Assembly: GCA_900556785.1 (NCBI GenBank)
Contig: USQK01000016.1
Span: 1 to 27,513, forward strand
Direction of reading: 5' to 3'
DNA: 27,513 bases
DNA from: an uncultured Veillonella sp.
GTDB lineage: Bacteria; Bacillota; Negativicutes; Veillonellales; Veillonellaceae
Both the position numbers and the translations under genes were made by a program. Positions 1 through 7,960 of this stretch are shown here, piece after piece; positions within the stretch are counted from its first letter, which is position 1; each line of letters begins with the position of its first letter. A model generated the notes under the pieces. That model searched no databases. It had not been told where the DNA came from and saw only the letters and a program-made list of their open reading frames with translations.

Positions 1-5
1 ACTGA

Positions 6-767
6 ATGCTATTAGAATTAAATGACGTAAGTAAAAGCTTTGGTGGCGTTGCAGCTCTCACAGGTATATCCTTTGGTGTAAAACAAGGTGAAGTATTTGG
101 TGTTATTGGGCCAAATGGTGCTGGTAAAACTACATTATTTAACTTGATTACTGGTGTATTCCCTGTAAGTTCTGGCGAAATCGTATTTGATGGTATGTCT
201 GTTGTAGGCATCAAGCCTCATAGAACGGTAGAAATGGGGATTGCCCGTACATTCCAAAACATTCGTCTCTTCGGCAATATGACAGCTTTGGAAACAGTAT
301 TAACTGGTATGCATTGTCGTACTGGGTCTGGTTTCTTGTCTAGCTTCTTGAAAACAAAACGTCAACGCATCGAAGAAGAGCGTTGTCGTGGCATTGCGTA
401 TGAATTTTTAAAACTCGTAGGTCTTGAAGAAGATGCTGAAGAGGTTGCTACATCTTTGCCTTATGGTAAACAACGCCGCCTTGAAATTGCTCGTGCCTTG
501 GCTACACATCCTCAATTAATTTTGTTAGATGAACCAGCAGCAGGTATGAATGATAGTGAAACAGAAGCGTTACGCCAATTGATTGGTAAAATTCGCGACC
601 TTGGTATTACTGTTGTAGTTATTGAACATGCCATGGAATTAATGATGAATATTTGTGATCGTTTGGTAGTGTTCAACTTTGGTAAAAAGATTGCTGAAGG
701 TACACCTCAAGAAATTCAAAACAATGAGGCTGTAATTGAAGCTTACTTAGGGAAAGAGGAGGCGTAA
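6..767 (+). CDS. livG: Branched-chain amino-acid ABC transporter ATP-binding protein LivG
   Basis: One of two cytoplasmic ATPases that power uptake of leucine, isoleucine and valine through the LivHM permease. The 253-residue protein has a Walker A site GPNGAGKTT (about 35-43), the LivG form of the ABC signature (LPYGKQRRLEIARAL), Walker B LILLDEPAAGMN and the switch histidine in VVIEHAMEL. The LPYGKQRR signature and the long insert after Walker A (HCRTGSGFLSSF region) separate LivG from LivF. The ATG directly follows a TGA at 3-5, probably the stop of an upstream livM lying outside the window. The next gene begins 1 nt after the stop, so the two ATPases are co-translated. Substrate specificity is inferred from the family; related permeases take other amino acids or urea. 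Confidence 0.95.
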   Translation: MLLELNDVSKSFGGVAALTGISFGVKQGEVFGVIGPNGAGKTTLFNLITGVFPVSSGEIVFDGMSVVGIKPHRTVEMGIARTFQNIRLFGNMTALETVLTGMHCRTGSGFLSSFLKTKRQRIEEERCRGIAYEFLKLVGLEEDAEEVATSLPYGKQRRLEIARALATHPQLILLDEPAAGMNDSETEALRQLIGKIRDLGITVVVIEHAMELMMNICDRLVVFNFGKKIAEGTPQEIQNNEAVIEAYLGKEEA

Positions 768-768
768 T

Positions 769-1479
769 ATGTTAAAGCTAGAAAACATCGTGGCTGGTTA
801 TGGACATATTACAGCCTTGAAAGATATCAGTTTAGAAGTACCACAAGGTTCTATTGTATCCTTGATTGGTGCTAATGGTGCTGGTAAGTCTACAACTATG
901 AAGACCATAATGGGCCTTGTAAAGCCAACATCTGGTAAAGTATTATTTGAAGGCCAAGATATTACTGGTCATAAAACACATCAAATTGTACATGGTGGTA
1001 TTTCTTTAGTTCCTGAAGGTCGTCAAATCCTTCAAGATATGAGCGTTTATGAAAACTTAGAAATGGGTGCTTATATCCGTAACGATAATGAGATTGAAGA
1101 AGATATCAAAAAAGTATTTAAACGCTTTCCAATCCTTGATGAACGTAGTTATCAATTAGGTGGTACACTATCTGGTGGTCAACAGCAAATGTTGGCTATT
1201 GGTCGCGCCCTTATGGCACGTCCAAAATTGTTATTATTGGATGAACCATCTATGGGTCTTGCACCATTAGTAGTAAACGAAATCTTTGAAACTATCAAAG
1301 AGATTAGTGCTGAAGGAACTACTGTTCTTTTGGTAGAACAAAATGTACGACAAGCATTAAAAATAGCTGATTATGCGTATGTATTGGAAACAGGTAAGAT
1401 GGTATTATCTGGTCCTGCTGATGAAGTACGTCATGATCCTCGCGTTATGGAAGCATATTTAGGCGGTCGTGTTGAATAA
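769..1479 (+). CDS. livF: Branched-chain amino-acid ABC transporter ATP-binding protein LivF
   Basis: Second ATPase of the Liv-type importer, expected to form a heterodimer with LivG under the LivHM membrane subunits. At 236 residues it has the usual LivF length. Visible motifs are Walker A GANGAGKST, the canonical signature LSGGQQQMLAIGRAL, Walker B KLLLLDEPSMGLAP and the H-loop region LLVEQNVRQAL, whose Gln/Asn-rich form is typical of LivF. The Shine-Dalgarno GAGGAGG lies in the last codons of livG. This is the last gene of the liv operon: a strong hairpin with a T-run follows within 40 nt. Confidence 0.95.
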   Translation: MLKLENIVAGYGHITALKDISLEVPQGSIVSLIGANGAGKSTTMKTIMGLVKPTSGKVLFEGQDITGHKTHQIVHGGISLVPEGRQILQDMSVYENLEMGAYIRNDNEIEEDIKKVFKRFPILDERSYQLGGTLSGGQQQMLAIGRALMARPKLLLLDEPSMGLAPLVVNEIFETIKEISAEGTTVLLVEQNVRQALKIADYAYVLETGKMVLSGPADEVRHDPRVMEAYLGGRVE

Positions 1480-1516
1480 TTAATACTTTAAGTCGATAGA
1501 CTTATCTAAAATTTTT

Positions 1517-1564
1517 AATAAGGTGTATATACTAGAAATCTAGTATATACACCTTATTTTTTTT
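1517..1564 (+). terminator. Intrinsic terminator of the liv operon
   Basis: A perfect 19-bp inverted repeat (1517-1535 with 1540-1558, loop AAAT) runs straight into a run of eight T (1557-1564). It lies 37 nt after the livF stop and separates the liv operon from the polysaccharide locus. The stem is AT-rich but very long. Confidence 0.93.
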
Positions 1565-1664
1565 ATTTAATCAATAAAATTGATGAGTGTTTGATGATTT
1601 TATGAATCGACTATGAATTGAGTTTATATATTTTTTATTTATATATCTAAAATTAATGAAAAAA

Positions 1665-1686
1665 ACGAGTGAAATACGAGTGAAAT
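1665..1686 (+). repeat. Exact 11-bp tandem direct repeat upstream of the capsule operon
   Basis: ACGAGTGAAAT occurs twice back to back (1665-1675, 1676-1686). An 11-bp period equals one helical turn, the usual arrangement of half-sites for OmpR/PhoB-family response regulators. The second copy contains GTGAAA, which can serve as a -35 element for the CATAAT at 1702. A binding site for a transcription factor is an inference; the factor is unknown. Confidence 0.55.
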
Positions 1687-1707
1687 GCGTAAAAAAATAC
1701 ACATAAT
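1680..1707 (+). promoter_or_regulatory. Candidate promoter of the capsule operon
   Basis: A -35-like GTGAAA (1680-1685), a 16-nt spacer and a -10-like CATAAT (1702-1707). Both hexamers are imperfect, as in activator-dependent promoters, and the -35 lies inside the second copy of the 11-bp repeat. Transcription would start near 1714 and leave a leader of about 185 nt. Other AT-rich hexamers in this spacer could also serve. Confidence 0.35.
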
Positions 1708-1899
1708 TAAATGGTGAAAACCTTATATTTACGCGATTTATTCTTGAAGGTTTAATGAAGTTAGCTCAGAACGGTCTGTGTTTATGGAAGAAAGTTTAAA
1801 ATAATGATAAAATAACTTAACCGATTTTTTAGGATTAATAATTCTAAAAAAATAAAGTGTTGTATTGAGTGAGTTGAATGTAAATCAAAGAGGTAAAAT
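1708..1899 (+). other. Long non-coding leader before the export gene
   Basis: No plausible ORF. Two hairpins can be drawn: AAACCTT (1718-1724) with AAGGTTT (1747-1753), which has a 22-nt loop; and an A/U-rich stem of about 12 bp, including one G-U pair, formed by 1825-1836 and 1840-1851 with loop AAT. The second has no T-run after it, so it is not a normal terminator. I see no ops/JUMPstart element (GGCGGTAG type). The export gene's SD is AGAGG at 1889-1893. Confidence 0.4.
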
Positions 1900-2643
1900 A
1901 TGAATAAAAAACAGTATATGATGATGGCCGCATTCTTATGTGCCACAACAACATCCATGGCTGCACCTGTTAATGTAACAGCTGAACAGTCTTACGATTC
2001 TAAAATATTACAAACTGAAGGACATGCACCACTAGAAACTAGTGCATCTGTAGTGAGCTCTGATAAGGTGTATCGTCTACGACAAGGTGATGAACTAACT
2101 ATTCAAGTTGTCCAACAAGCAGATCTTGGTACACGTAATGGTAACGATATTATGTACACTGTTCGTCCTGACGGATATGTATCATTCCCTATGGTGGGAC
2201 CAGTGAAAGCAGATGGTTTAACCGTCGATGAGTTTACCGCCCAATTACAGCAAGGTTTATCTCGGTACATTATTAATCCGGATATTACTGTAAATGTTAC
2301 AAAACTCGGAGGAGTTCGGGTGTACGTATTCGGTGAGATTAATAAGCCTGGTGCTTATACATTGACTAAGTCTAGTACTGTTCTTGATGCGATTGGTGCG
2401 GCTGGTAGCTTTAACTGGGATACAGCTAAAAAGAAAATTTACTTAATTCATCAAGACACTCCTGAAAAACCAATTCCTATTAATTTAAATCGCATGTTAC
2501 AAACTGGAGATATGTCCGAAAACTATATTATGCGAGAAGGGGATGTTCTTTACTTGACTAAAAATAGTCGTATTAACTTTGCTCGTGATATTGCTCCAAT
2601 TTTGACTGGTGCATACATGGTATCACGTATCGGTAAGGATTAA
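1900..2643 (+). CDS. Wza-like polysaccharide export protein (Poly_export/SLBB)
   Basis: Periplasmic/outer-membrane exporter of capsule or exopolysaccharide. The 247-residue protein starts with a signal peptide (about residues 1-21, probable cleavage SMA|A), then a polysaccharide-export domain (about 57-133, YRLRQGDELTIQV ... INPDITVNV) and one SLBB domain (about 138-190, VYVFGEINKPGAYTL). Cys14 is not in a lipobox (the preceding residue is Leu), so unlike E. coli Wza it does not look like a lipoprotein. It is also shorter than Wza (about 380 residues) and has one recognisable SLBB domain; the short C-terminal tail (DIAPILTGAYMVSRI) may be the membrane helix. First gene of the locus; such a protein implies a diderm envelope. 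Confidence 0.9.
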   Translation: MNKKQYMMMAAFLCATTTSMAAPVNVTAEQSYDSKILQTEGHAPLETSASVVSSDKVYRLRQGDELTIQVVQQADLGTRNGNDIMYTVRPDGYVSFPMVGPVKADGLTVDEFTAQLQQGLSRYIINPDITVNVTKLGGVRVYVFGEINKPGAYTLTKSSTVLDAIGAAGSFNWDTAKKKIYLIHQDTPEKPIPINLNRMLQTGDMSENYIMREGDVLYLTKNSRINFARDIAPILTGAYMVSRIGKD

Positions 2644-2679
2644 GGATAGGGTTTATCTCACATATAAGGGGGCGTTCTT

Positions 2680-4506
2680 TTGCGTTCATATTTATTACCA
2701 GCCATACTGTTTATTGCCGATATTGCGACGATTGTTATTGTTGCTTTCATTAGTTTATTTATTAGATTTGATGGCTATATAGAACCTCGATATATTGATC
2801 AAATGGTAGACGCATTGCCAATATTGCTGATTTCGTATATGTTGATGTTCTTGGTTATGCATCTATATACGCGCATATGGCGCTATGCAGGGATGAGAGA
2901 GGTTTTAGCTGTTTTTGTAGCTACTACTATCGGTACAGGAATTTTCTATTCTTCTATGTTTGTTTTTGGTAAATCTTTACCACGTTCCATTTATTTTATT
3001 ACATGGTTCCTCACTACGGGGTCAGTTGGTATGGGGCGCATGTTACTTCATTATGTGGCACTTCACTATAGTAATGGGGATGATGGTGAAAGTGGCCAAG
3101 TAAATACACTCATTATAGGTGCTGGTGATGCTGGTGCAATTATAGCTCGTGAAATTGAACGGTATCATAAGCGTTCAAGACGTATTATTGGCTTTGTTGA
3201 TGATGATATGTATAAACATAACCGGTTGATGAATGGTTTTAGAATTTTAGGGAATCGTGAAGATATTCCAATGCTTGTAGCAAGATATAAGGTTGAAGAA
3301 ATTATCATTGCTATGCCATCGGTAAAGCGTGATGTTATTCGAGAAATTATGGAAATATGCTCACCTCTAAAATGTAAAATCAACACATTACCTGGGATGT
3401 ACCAATTATTAGATGATGAGGTTTTAGTATCTCATTTACATCCTATTTCCATTGAAGATTTATTGGAACGTGATGAGATTCATCTAGACACATCAAAAGT
3501 AGAACCATATTTGAAAGATAAAGTCGTTCTTGTTACGGGCGCAGGTGGTTCTATTGGCTCTGAAATTTGTCGTCAAGTATTACGGGTAAGACCTAAAAAA
3601 CTATTGTTACTAGGTCATGGTGAAAATAGTATTTATCTTATTCATCAAGAGTTGCGTTCAATTGTGCCTGAAGGTACATTGGTTCCCATTATTGCTGATA
3701 TTCGAGATAAAAATCAGTTAGACCAAATCTTTACCGATTATGAACCAGATGTAGTATTCCATGCAGCAGCTCATAAACATGTACCGCTTATGGAAATCCA
3801 ACCGATTGCAGCGGTGTTAAATAATATTTATGGCACTCGTAATGTGGCAGATGTAGCGGGCGCACATGGTGTTGAGCGCTTCGTTATGATTTCCACAGAT
3901 AAAGCGGTAAATCCAACAAGTGTTATGGGGGCTACGAAACGGGTGGCAGAAAAGGTCGTACTTGGTATGAATCACAAGTACGATACAAAGTTTATTACCG
4001 TTCGCTTTGGTAATGTTCTTGGTAGTCGCGGTTCTGTTATTCCATTATTCCGCAAACAAATTGAAGCTGGTGGACCTGTAACAGTTACAGATCCTGAAAT
4101 GACTCGTTACTTTATGACTATTCCAGAAGCGAGCCAACTTGTATTACAAGCTGGTGCAATGGGAAATGGTGGTGAAGTGTTCTTATTAGATATGGGTGAA
4201 CCAGTAAAAATTGTTGATTTAGCGAAAAATATGATTCGTCTTTCTGGATTTGAGCCTGATAAAGATATTCACATTGAGTTTACTGGTTTGCGTCCAGGTG
4301 AAAAGCTATATGAAGAATTATTAACTGCTGAAGAAGGTACTAATACAACTACACATAAGAAAATCTTTGAAGCTGCCTTAGAAGATGTAAATCAAGAATG
4401 GTTAAGCCGTGAAATTGATCGCTTTGAATCATGTAAATCTGACTTGGATGTAATCAATGTATTACAAGACATCGTTCCTACATATCATCCAAATCATAAT
4501 GTATAA
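2680..4506 (+). CDS. Membrane NDP-sugar 4,6-dehydratase (CapD/WbpM/PglF-type)
   Basis: Converts a UDP-HexNAc, probably UDP-GlcNAc, to the 4-keto-6-deoxy sugar, the first step to a 4-amino-sugar. The 608-residue protein has four N-terminal membrane helices (within about residues 4-128), a first Rossmann-like domain starting at LIIGAGDAGA (about 144-153) and the catalytic SDR domain with GAGGSIG at 287-293. The active-site segment has TDK (406-408) and Met416-x3-Lys420, the Met-for-Tyr form typical of the large WbpM/CapD group. The start is TTG, supported by the SD AAGGGGG about 8 nt upstream. The aminotransferase and phosphoglycosyltransferase downstream match PglF-PglE-PglC chemistry. Whether the product is the gluco or galacto isomer cannot be read from sequence. 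Confidence 0.92.
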   Translation: MRSYLLPAILFIADIATIVIVAFISLFIRFDGYIEPRYIDQMVDALPILLISYMLMFLVMHLYTRIWRYAGMREVLAVFVATTIGTGIFYSSMFVFGKSLPRSIYFITWFLTTGSVGMGRMLLHYVALHYSNGDDGESGQVNTLIIGAGDAGAIIAREIERYHKRSRRIIGFVDDDMYKHNRLMNGFRILGNREDIPMLVARYKVEEIIIAMPSVKRDVIREIMEICSPLKCKINTLPGMYQLLDDEVLVSHLHPISIEDLLERDEIHLDTSKVEPYLKDKVVLVTGAGGSIGSEICRQVLRVRPKKLLLLGHGENSIYLIHQELRSIVPEGTLVPIIADIRDKNQLDQIFTDYEPDVVFHAAAHKHVPLMEIQPIAAVLNNIYGTRNVADVAGAHGVERFVMISTDKAVNPTSVMGATKRVAEKVVLGMNHKYDTKFITVRFGNVLGSRGSVIPLFRKQIEAGGPVTVTDPEMTRYFMTIPEASQLVLQAGAMGNGGEVFLLDMGEPVKIVDLAKNMIRLSGFEPDKDIHIEFTGLRPGEKLYEELLTAEEGTNTTTHKKIFEAALEDVNQEWLSREIDRFESCKSDLDVINVLQDIVPTYHPNHNV

Positions 4507-4626
4507 CAATTTAGTTACAATCATTTATTTAGAGCTGTAGTCTACGTGAGAGGGAGATATACAGTAACTATTCCTAAGAGGGAGAGACCCTGTTGTTTGT
4601 ATACTTTCACAGAAAGGGGTATATGG

Positions 4627-6072
4627 GTGGAACAAATTATTGATTTAAAAGAGGTCGGTAGAGTCCTCGTTAAACGACGTCGTAAGATTATCAATATTAC
4701 GGTAGCATGTATAGTATTGGGTGGTGCATATGCTTTCCTAGCACCATCTACATATCAATCTACATCTATGTTGCGCATTAAACAATCTCAAGGATTAAGT
4801 AATTCTGTTTTATCAAGTACTAATGGTTACTCTGACTCTATGGCGCGTCAATTGATGAATACAGATGCTGAAATTTTAAAGAGTCGTAATGTTGTAGAAC
4901 CTGTTATTTCTGCCATTGAAGATCCAGAAGGAACAGGTAAAGCACCTACATACGAAGAGTTTGTTAAAACACGTATTGAAACAAAACCATATAAAGAAAC
5001 TGAATTATTACAAGTTAGTGTAACTGGTAAAAGTCCAGAACAAGCACAAGAGGCTAATCAATTATTAATTGATACATTCTTAAAGCGCTTGGCAGATATT
5101 TCCCATGTTGAGCAACGGACGACACGTGAGTTCTTGCAAAAACGCGTAGTAACTGCAAAAGAAGAATTGGAGCAAGCAGAAAAGAAATTGCAACAATTCC
5201 AAGTGGATAATAAGGTTTACTCCACCGCAGATCAAATGAAGGGATTAACGGATAAGATTACCCTTATCGATCGTGAGAAAGCTCAAAATCAACTTGATTT
5301 AGAAACAGCGCAAGCAGCGTTGGGCAGTATTAATGAGCAATTAGGTTCTGCTGGTAAAAGTATTGCTGACAGTGCTACCGTTCAGGCTTATAAAGGGCAA
5401 CTAGCCGATTTAGAATCTCGTAGGGCTTCCTATGTTGGCAAATATACTGATGAGCATCCTGCGATGAAAGAACTTAACCAACAAATTGAAGAAGCAAAAA
5501 GCGGCTTAAATGCTGAGATTAATGCTATTGCAACCCAACAAGCTCCATCTAGCAATTCTGCTCAACAAGGTTTGTTGGCCGATAAATTCAGAAATGAAGC
5601 GGCTTTAGCCGTAGCACAAGGCAAAGAGTCTACATTGGCTGAACTTGATAAAGAAAACGAAGAGGCTATGAAAAACTTACCAGAAAAAGAACGTGGTTAT
5701 ATTCAAGCCAAACGTGATGTAGATGTAGCACAAGATATTTACGAAATGCTATCTAAACGCTTAGAAGAAGCCAAGGTAGCAGAAGTAATGGTGCCAAATG
5801 AAGTGCAAATCGTAGATGCTCCTACATTGCCAGAAAAAGCTATTGCTCCTCGTAAAGTACTTATTTTATTAGGCTCTGCAATTTTAGGAATTATTCTTGG
5901 TTGCCTTTACACATTGGGTCAGTTCTTCTGTAATCGCAAGGTTCAATCCGTACAAGAAATCAATGAGATTCTTGGTATTGAAAACTTAGGTGTCATTCCA
6001 AATCATGAAGAAAAGGAATATGAAGAACCTAGTAATCGTATCGTAGCATTGTGGCGCAAAGTGAGAGGTTAA
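4627..6072 (+). CDS. Wzz/CapA-type chain-length determinant and kinase adaptor
   Basis: Inner-membrane protein that controls polysaccharide chain length and docks the cognate BY-kinase. It begins with a Wzz domain (IIDLKEVGRVLVKRRRKI) and TM1, followed by a large periplasmic part with long Gln/Glu/Lys-rich heptads predicted as coiled coil. Then come the Pro-rich segment APTLPEKAIAPRK, TM2 (VLILLGSAILGIILGCLYTL) and a cytoplasmic tail containing IENLGVIP. That tail is the linker that in fused Wzc leads into the kinase, so the split from the next gene lies at the Wzc domain boundary. The reading frame is open back to a GTG at 4546, but those 27 residues (with Cys-Cys and Pro) do not look like Wzz. 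GTG at 4627, 7 nt after AGAAAGGGG, gives the normal start and 481 residues. Confidence 0.88.
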   Translation: MEQIIDLKEVGRVLVKRRRKIINITVACIVLGGAYAFLAPSTYQSTSMLRIKQSQGLSNSVLSSTNGYSDSMARQLMNTDAEILKSRNVVEPVISAIEDPEGTGKAPTYEEFVKTRIETKPYKETELLQVSVTGKSPEQAQEANQLLIDTFLKRLADISHVEQRTTREFLQKRVVTAKEELEQAEKKLQQFQVDNKVYSTADQMKGLTDKITLIDREKAQNQLDLETAQAALGSINEQLGSAGKSIADSATVQAYKGQLADLESRRASYVGKYTDEHPAMKELNQQIEEAKSGLNAEINAIATQQAPSSNSAQQGLLADKFRNEAALAVAQGKESTLAELDKENEEAMKNLPEKERGYIQAKRDVDVAQDIYEMLSKRLEEAKVAEVMVPNEVQIVDAPTLPEKAIAPRKVLILLGSAILGIILGCLYTLGQFFCNRKVQSVQEINEILGIENLGVIPNHEEKEYEEPSNRIVALWRKVRG

Positions 6073-6073
6073 T

Positions 6074-6685
6074 ATGATAAGACTAATTTCTAATGAACGT
6101 GGTGATACACTGCTAGTAGAGGCATATCGTACATTGCGCAGCAATTTACAATACGTATGCAATCAACACAAAAGTAAGATAATTTGTATTACAGCTGCTA
6201 CTAGTGGAGAAGGTACCTCTGAGGTGGCGGCCAATACGGCAATAGCTTTATCGAAGAATAATAACAAAGTTCTTTTGGTAGATGGTAATTTACGTAATCC
6301 AGTTCAGCATGTAGCATTCAACGTGCAAAATAAAGGTCTTACTAATGCAGTTATTATGGATGAAGATTTGACGATTCATCGCAATATTGTTCCTCATTTA
6401 GATGTGCTTACTGCTGGTGAAGTAGTTAGCCATCCTTCAGAGGTAGTTGATTCTAGTAAATTATCTACAATATGGGATTATATCCGCGACGAATATGATG
6501 TAGTTATCATTGATACACCACCAGTATTAGATGTTACGGATGCCATTGTATTAGCTGAAAAATCTGATGGTGTCATGCTTGTTGTTAAAAATGAAGTAGC
6601 AAGTCCTAAAGATTTAATAGAAGCTAAGAAACGACTTACTCAAGTTGGTATTCCTTTATTAGGTTCTATCGTCATTGATGTGTAG
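6074..6685 (+). CDS. CpsD/CapB-family BY-kinase homologue with degenerate ATP site (probable pseudokinase)
   Basis: By family this is the cytoplasmic tyrosine autokinase partner of the preceding adaptor (1-nt gap). Conserved features are the inter-subunit motif EAYRTLRSNLQ (16-26), LTAGEVVSHPSEVV (112-125) and Walker B VVIIDTPP (143-150). The ATP site is altered: Walker A, normally GxGKS/T, reads SGEGTSE (44-50), with Thr48 (codon ACC, 6215-6217) in place of the invariant Lys. Walker A', normally DxDxR, reads DGNLR (70-74) with Asn72. The protein stops at residue 203 (GSIVIDV) with none of the C-terminal tyrosines that BY-kinases autophosphorylate. The frame is intact and the gene sits inside the operon, so this is not an obvious pseudogene. 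Family identity is secure; loss of kinase activity is inferred. Confidence 0.9.
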   Translation: MIRLISNERGDTLLVEAYRTLRSNLQYVCNQHKSKIICITAATSGEGTSEVAANTAIALSKNNNKVLLVDGNLRNPVQHVAFNVQNKGLTNAVIMDEDLTIHRNIVPHLDVLTAGEVVSHPSEVVDSSKLSTIWDYIRDEYDVVIIDTPPVLDVTDAIVLAEKSDGVMLVVKNEVASPKDLIEAKKRLTQVGIPLLGSIVIDV

Positions 6686-6760
6686 TCAATAATTTAATAT
6701 ATATTCCATTAGATAAATCAAGCGTATCGACAAGGTACAGAAAGTAATGAGGTGATGTAT

Positions 6761-7960
6761 ATGAAAATTAATTTTTCCCCTCCCGATATTACAGAGTTAG
6801 AAATTAATGAAGTTGTTGAAGCCTTAAAGAGTGGTTGGATTACAACTGGACCGCGCACTAAAGAATTAGAAAAAAAGATTGCGGCACAATTAGGTACACC
6901 TAAAGCTGTTTGTTTAAACTCTGCTACCGCGGCGCTTGAGATGTCTCTTCGTGTATTAGGTATTGGCCCCGGCGATGAAGTAATTACTAGTGCTTATTCC
7001 TATACAGCTAGTGCAAGTCCTGTTGTTCATGTGGGAGCTACACTAGTTCTTGTTGATACCCAAAAAGATTCATTTGAAATGGATTACGATGCAGTGGCTC
7101 GTGCTATTACGCCAAAAACAAAAGCTATTATCCCCGTAGATATTGCTGGTGTCCCTTGTGACTACGATCGTTTGCGTTCCATTGTAGAAGAAAAGAAATC
7201 TCTCTTTACACCATCTAATGATATTCAAAAAGCATTGGCACATATTCCTATTGTAGCGGACTGTGCACATTCCTTTGGGGCCTCATATAAAGGTACACCA
7301 ACAGGTAATGTAGCTGATTTCAGCAGTTTTTCCTTCCATGCAGTAAAGAATTTTACAACTGCTGAAGGGGGCTGTGCTACATGGCGACACATAGATGGTA
7401 TCGATGATGAAGCTATTTATAAGCAATTCCAATTATTATCTTTGCATGGTCAAGATAAGGATGCTCTTGCTAAAACAAAAGCAGGCGCTTGGGAATATGA
7501 TATTAAGGGTACATATTATAAATGTAATATGACCGATATTATGGCGGCTATTGGATTAGCTCAATTTGAGCGGTACCCAAAATTGTTAGCACGTCGTAAA
7601 GAAATCATCGCAGCTTATGATGCAGGTTTTAAAGATTTACCTGTTACATTGTTACATCATTATACTGATGAGCATCAAAGTAGTGGCCACTTATATTTAG
7701 TACGATTAGATGGTCAAGATGCTGAATACCGTAATAAGGTAATTGAGGCTATGGCTGAAGCTGGTATTGCAACCAATGTTCACTATAAGCCGATTCCTAT
7801 GCATACGGCTTATAAGAACTTAGGATTTACCATTGATGATTATCCAAATGCTTATAATCAATTTAAAAATGAAATCACATTGCCTCTTCATACATTGCTA
7901 ACGAATGAAGAAGTGCAATATATCATTGAAACATTTAAAAGGATTATTACCGAATGTTAG
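6761..7960 (+). CDS. DegT/DnrJ/EryC1/StrS-family PLP sugar aminotransferase
   Basis: Transfers an amino group to the 4-keto sugar made by the dehydratase two genes upstream, giving a UDP-4-amino-4,6-dideoxy-HexNAc (PglE, WcfR or PseC-like reaction). With the start used here it has 399 residues. The N-terminal segment is typical of the family (INFSPPDITELEINEVVEALKSGWITTGP). The PLP pocket contains DCAHSFGA (Asp167), and the Schiff-base lysine is Lys196 in SFHAVKNFTTAEGG. GTG 6752 and ATG 6755 are in frame, but ATG 6761 is best placed, 6 nt after TGAGGTG. The stop overlaps the start of the phosphoglycosyltransferase by 7 nt, so product and user are translationally coupled. No PglD-type acetyltransferase is present in the locus. 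Confidence 0.93.
   Translation: MKINFSPPDITELEINEVVEALKSGWITTGPRTKELEKKIAAQLGTPKAVCLNSATAALEMSLRVLGIGPGDEVITSAYSYTASASPVVHVGATLVLVDTQKDSFEMDYDAVARAITPKTKAIIPVDIAGVPCDYDRLRSIVEEKKSLFTPSNDIQKALAHIPIVADCAHSFGASYKGTPTGNVADFSSFSFHAVKNFTTAEGGCATWRHIDGIDDEAIYKQFQLLSLHGQDKDALAKTKAGAWEYDIKGTYYKCNMTDIMAAIGLAQFERYPKLLARRKEIIAAYDAGFKDLPVTLLHHYTDEHQSSGHLYLVRLDGQDAEYRNKVIEAMAEAGIATNVHYKPIPMHTAYKNLGFTIDDYPNAYNQFKNEITLPLHTLLTNEEVQYIIETFKRIITEC

Noticed and set aside
1759..1780. TTAGCTCAG followed by a G-rich stretch, similar to a tRNA D-arm
   Set aside because: No acceptor stem, anticodon arm or T-arm (GGTTCGAATC type) can be completed around it; not a tRNA.
4546..4626. N-terminal extension of the chain-length protein from GTG 4546
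   Set aside because: The 27 extra residues do not resemble a Wzz start, and a better SD/GTG pair is at 4611-4629. I treat 4507-4626 as leader.
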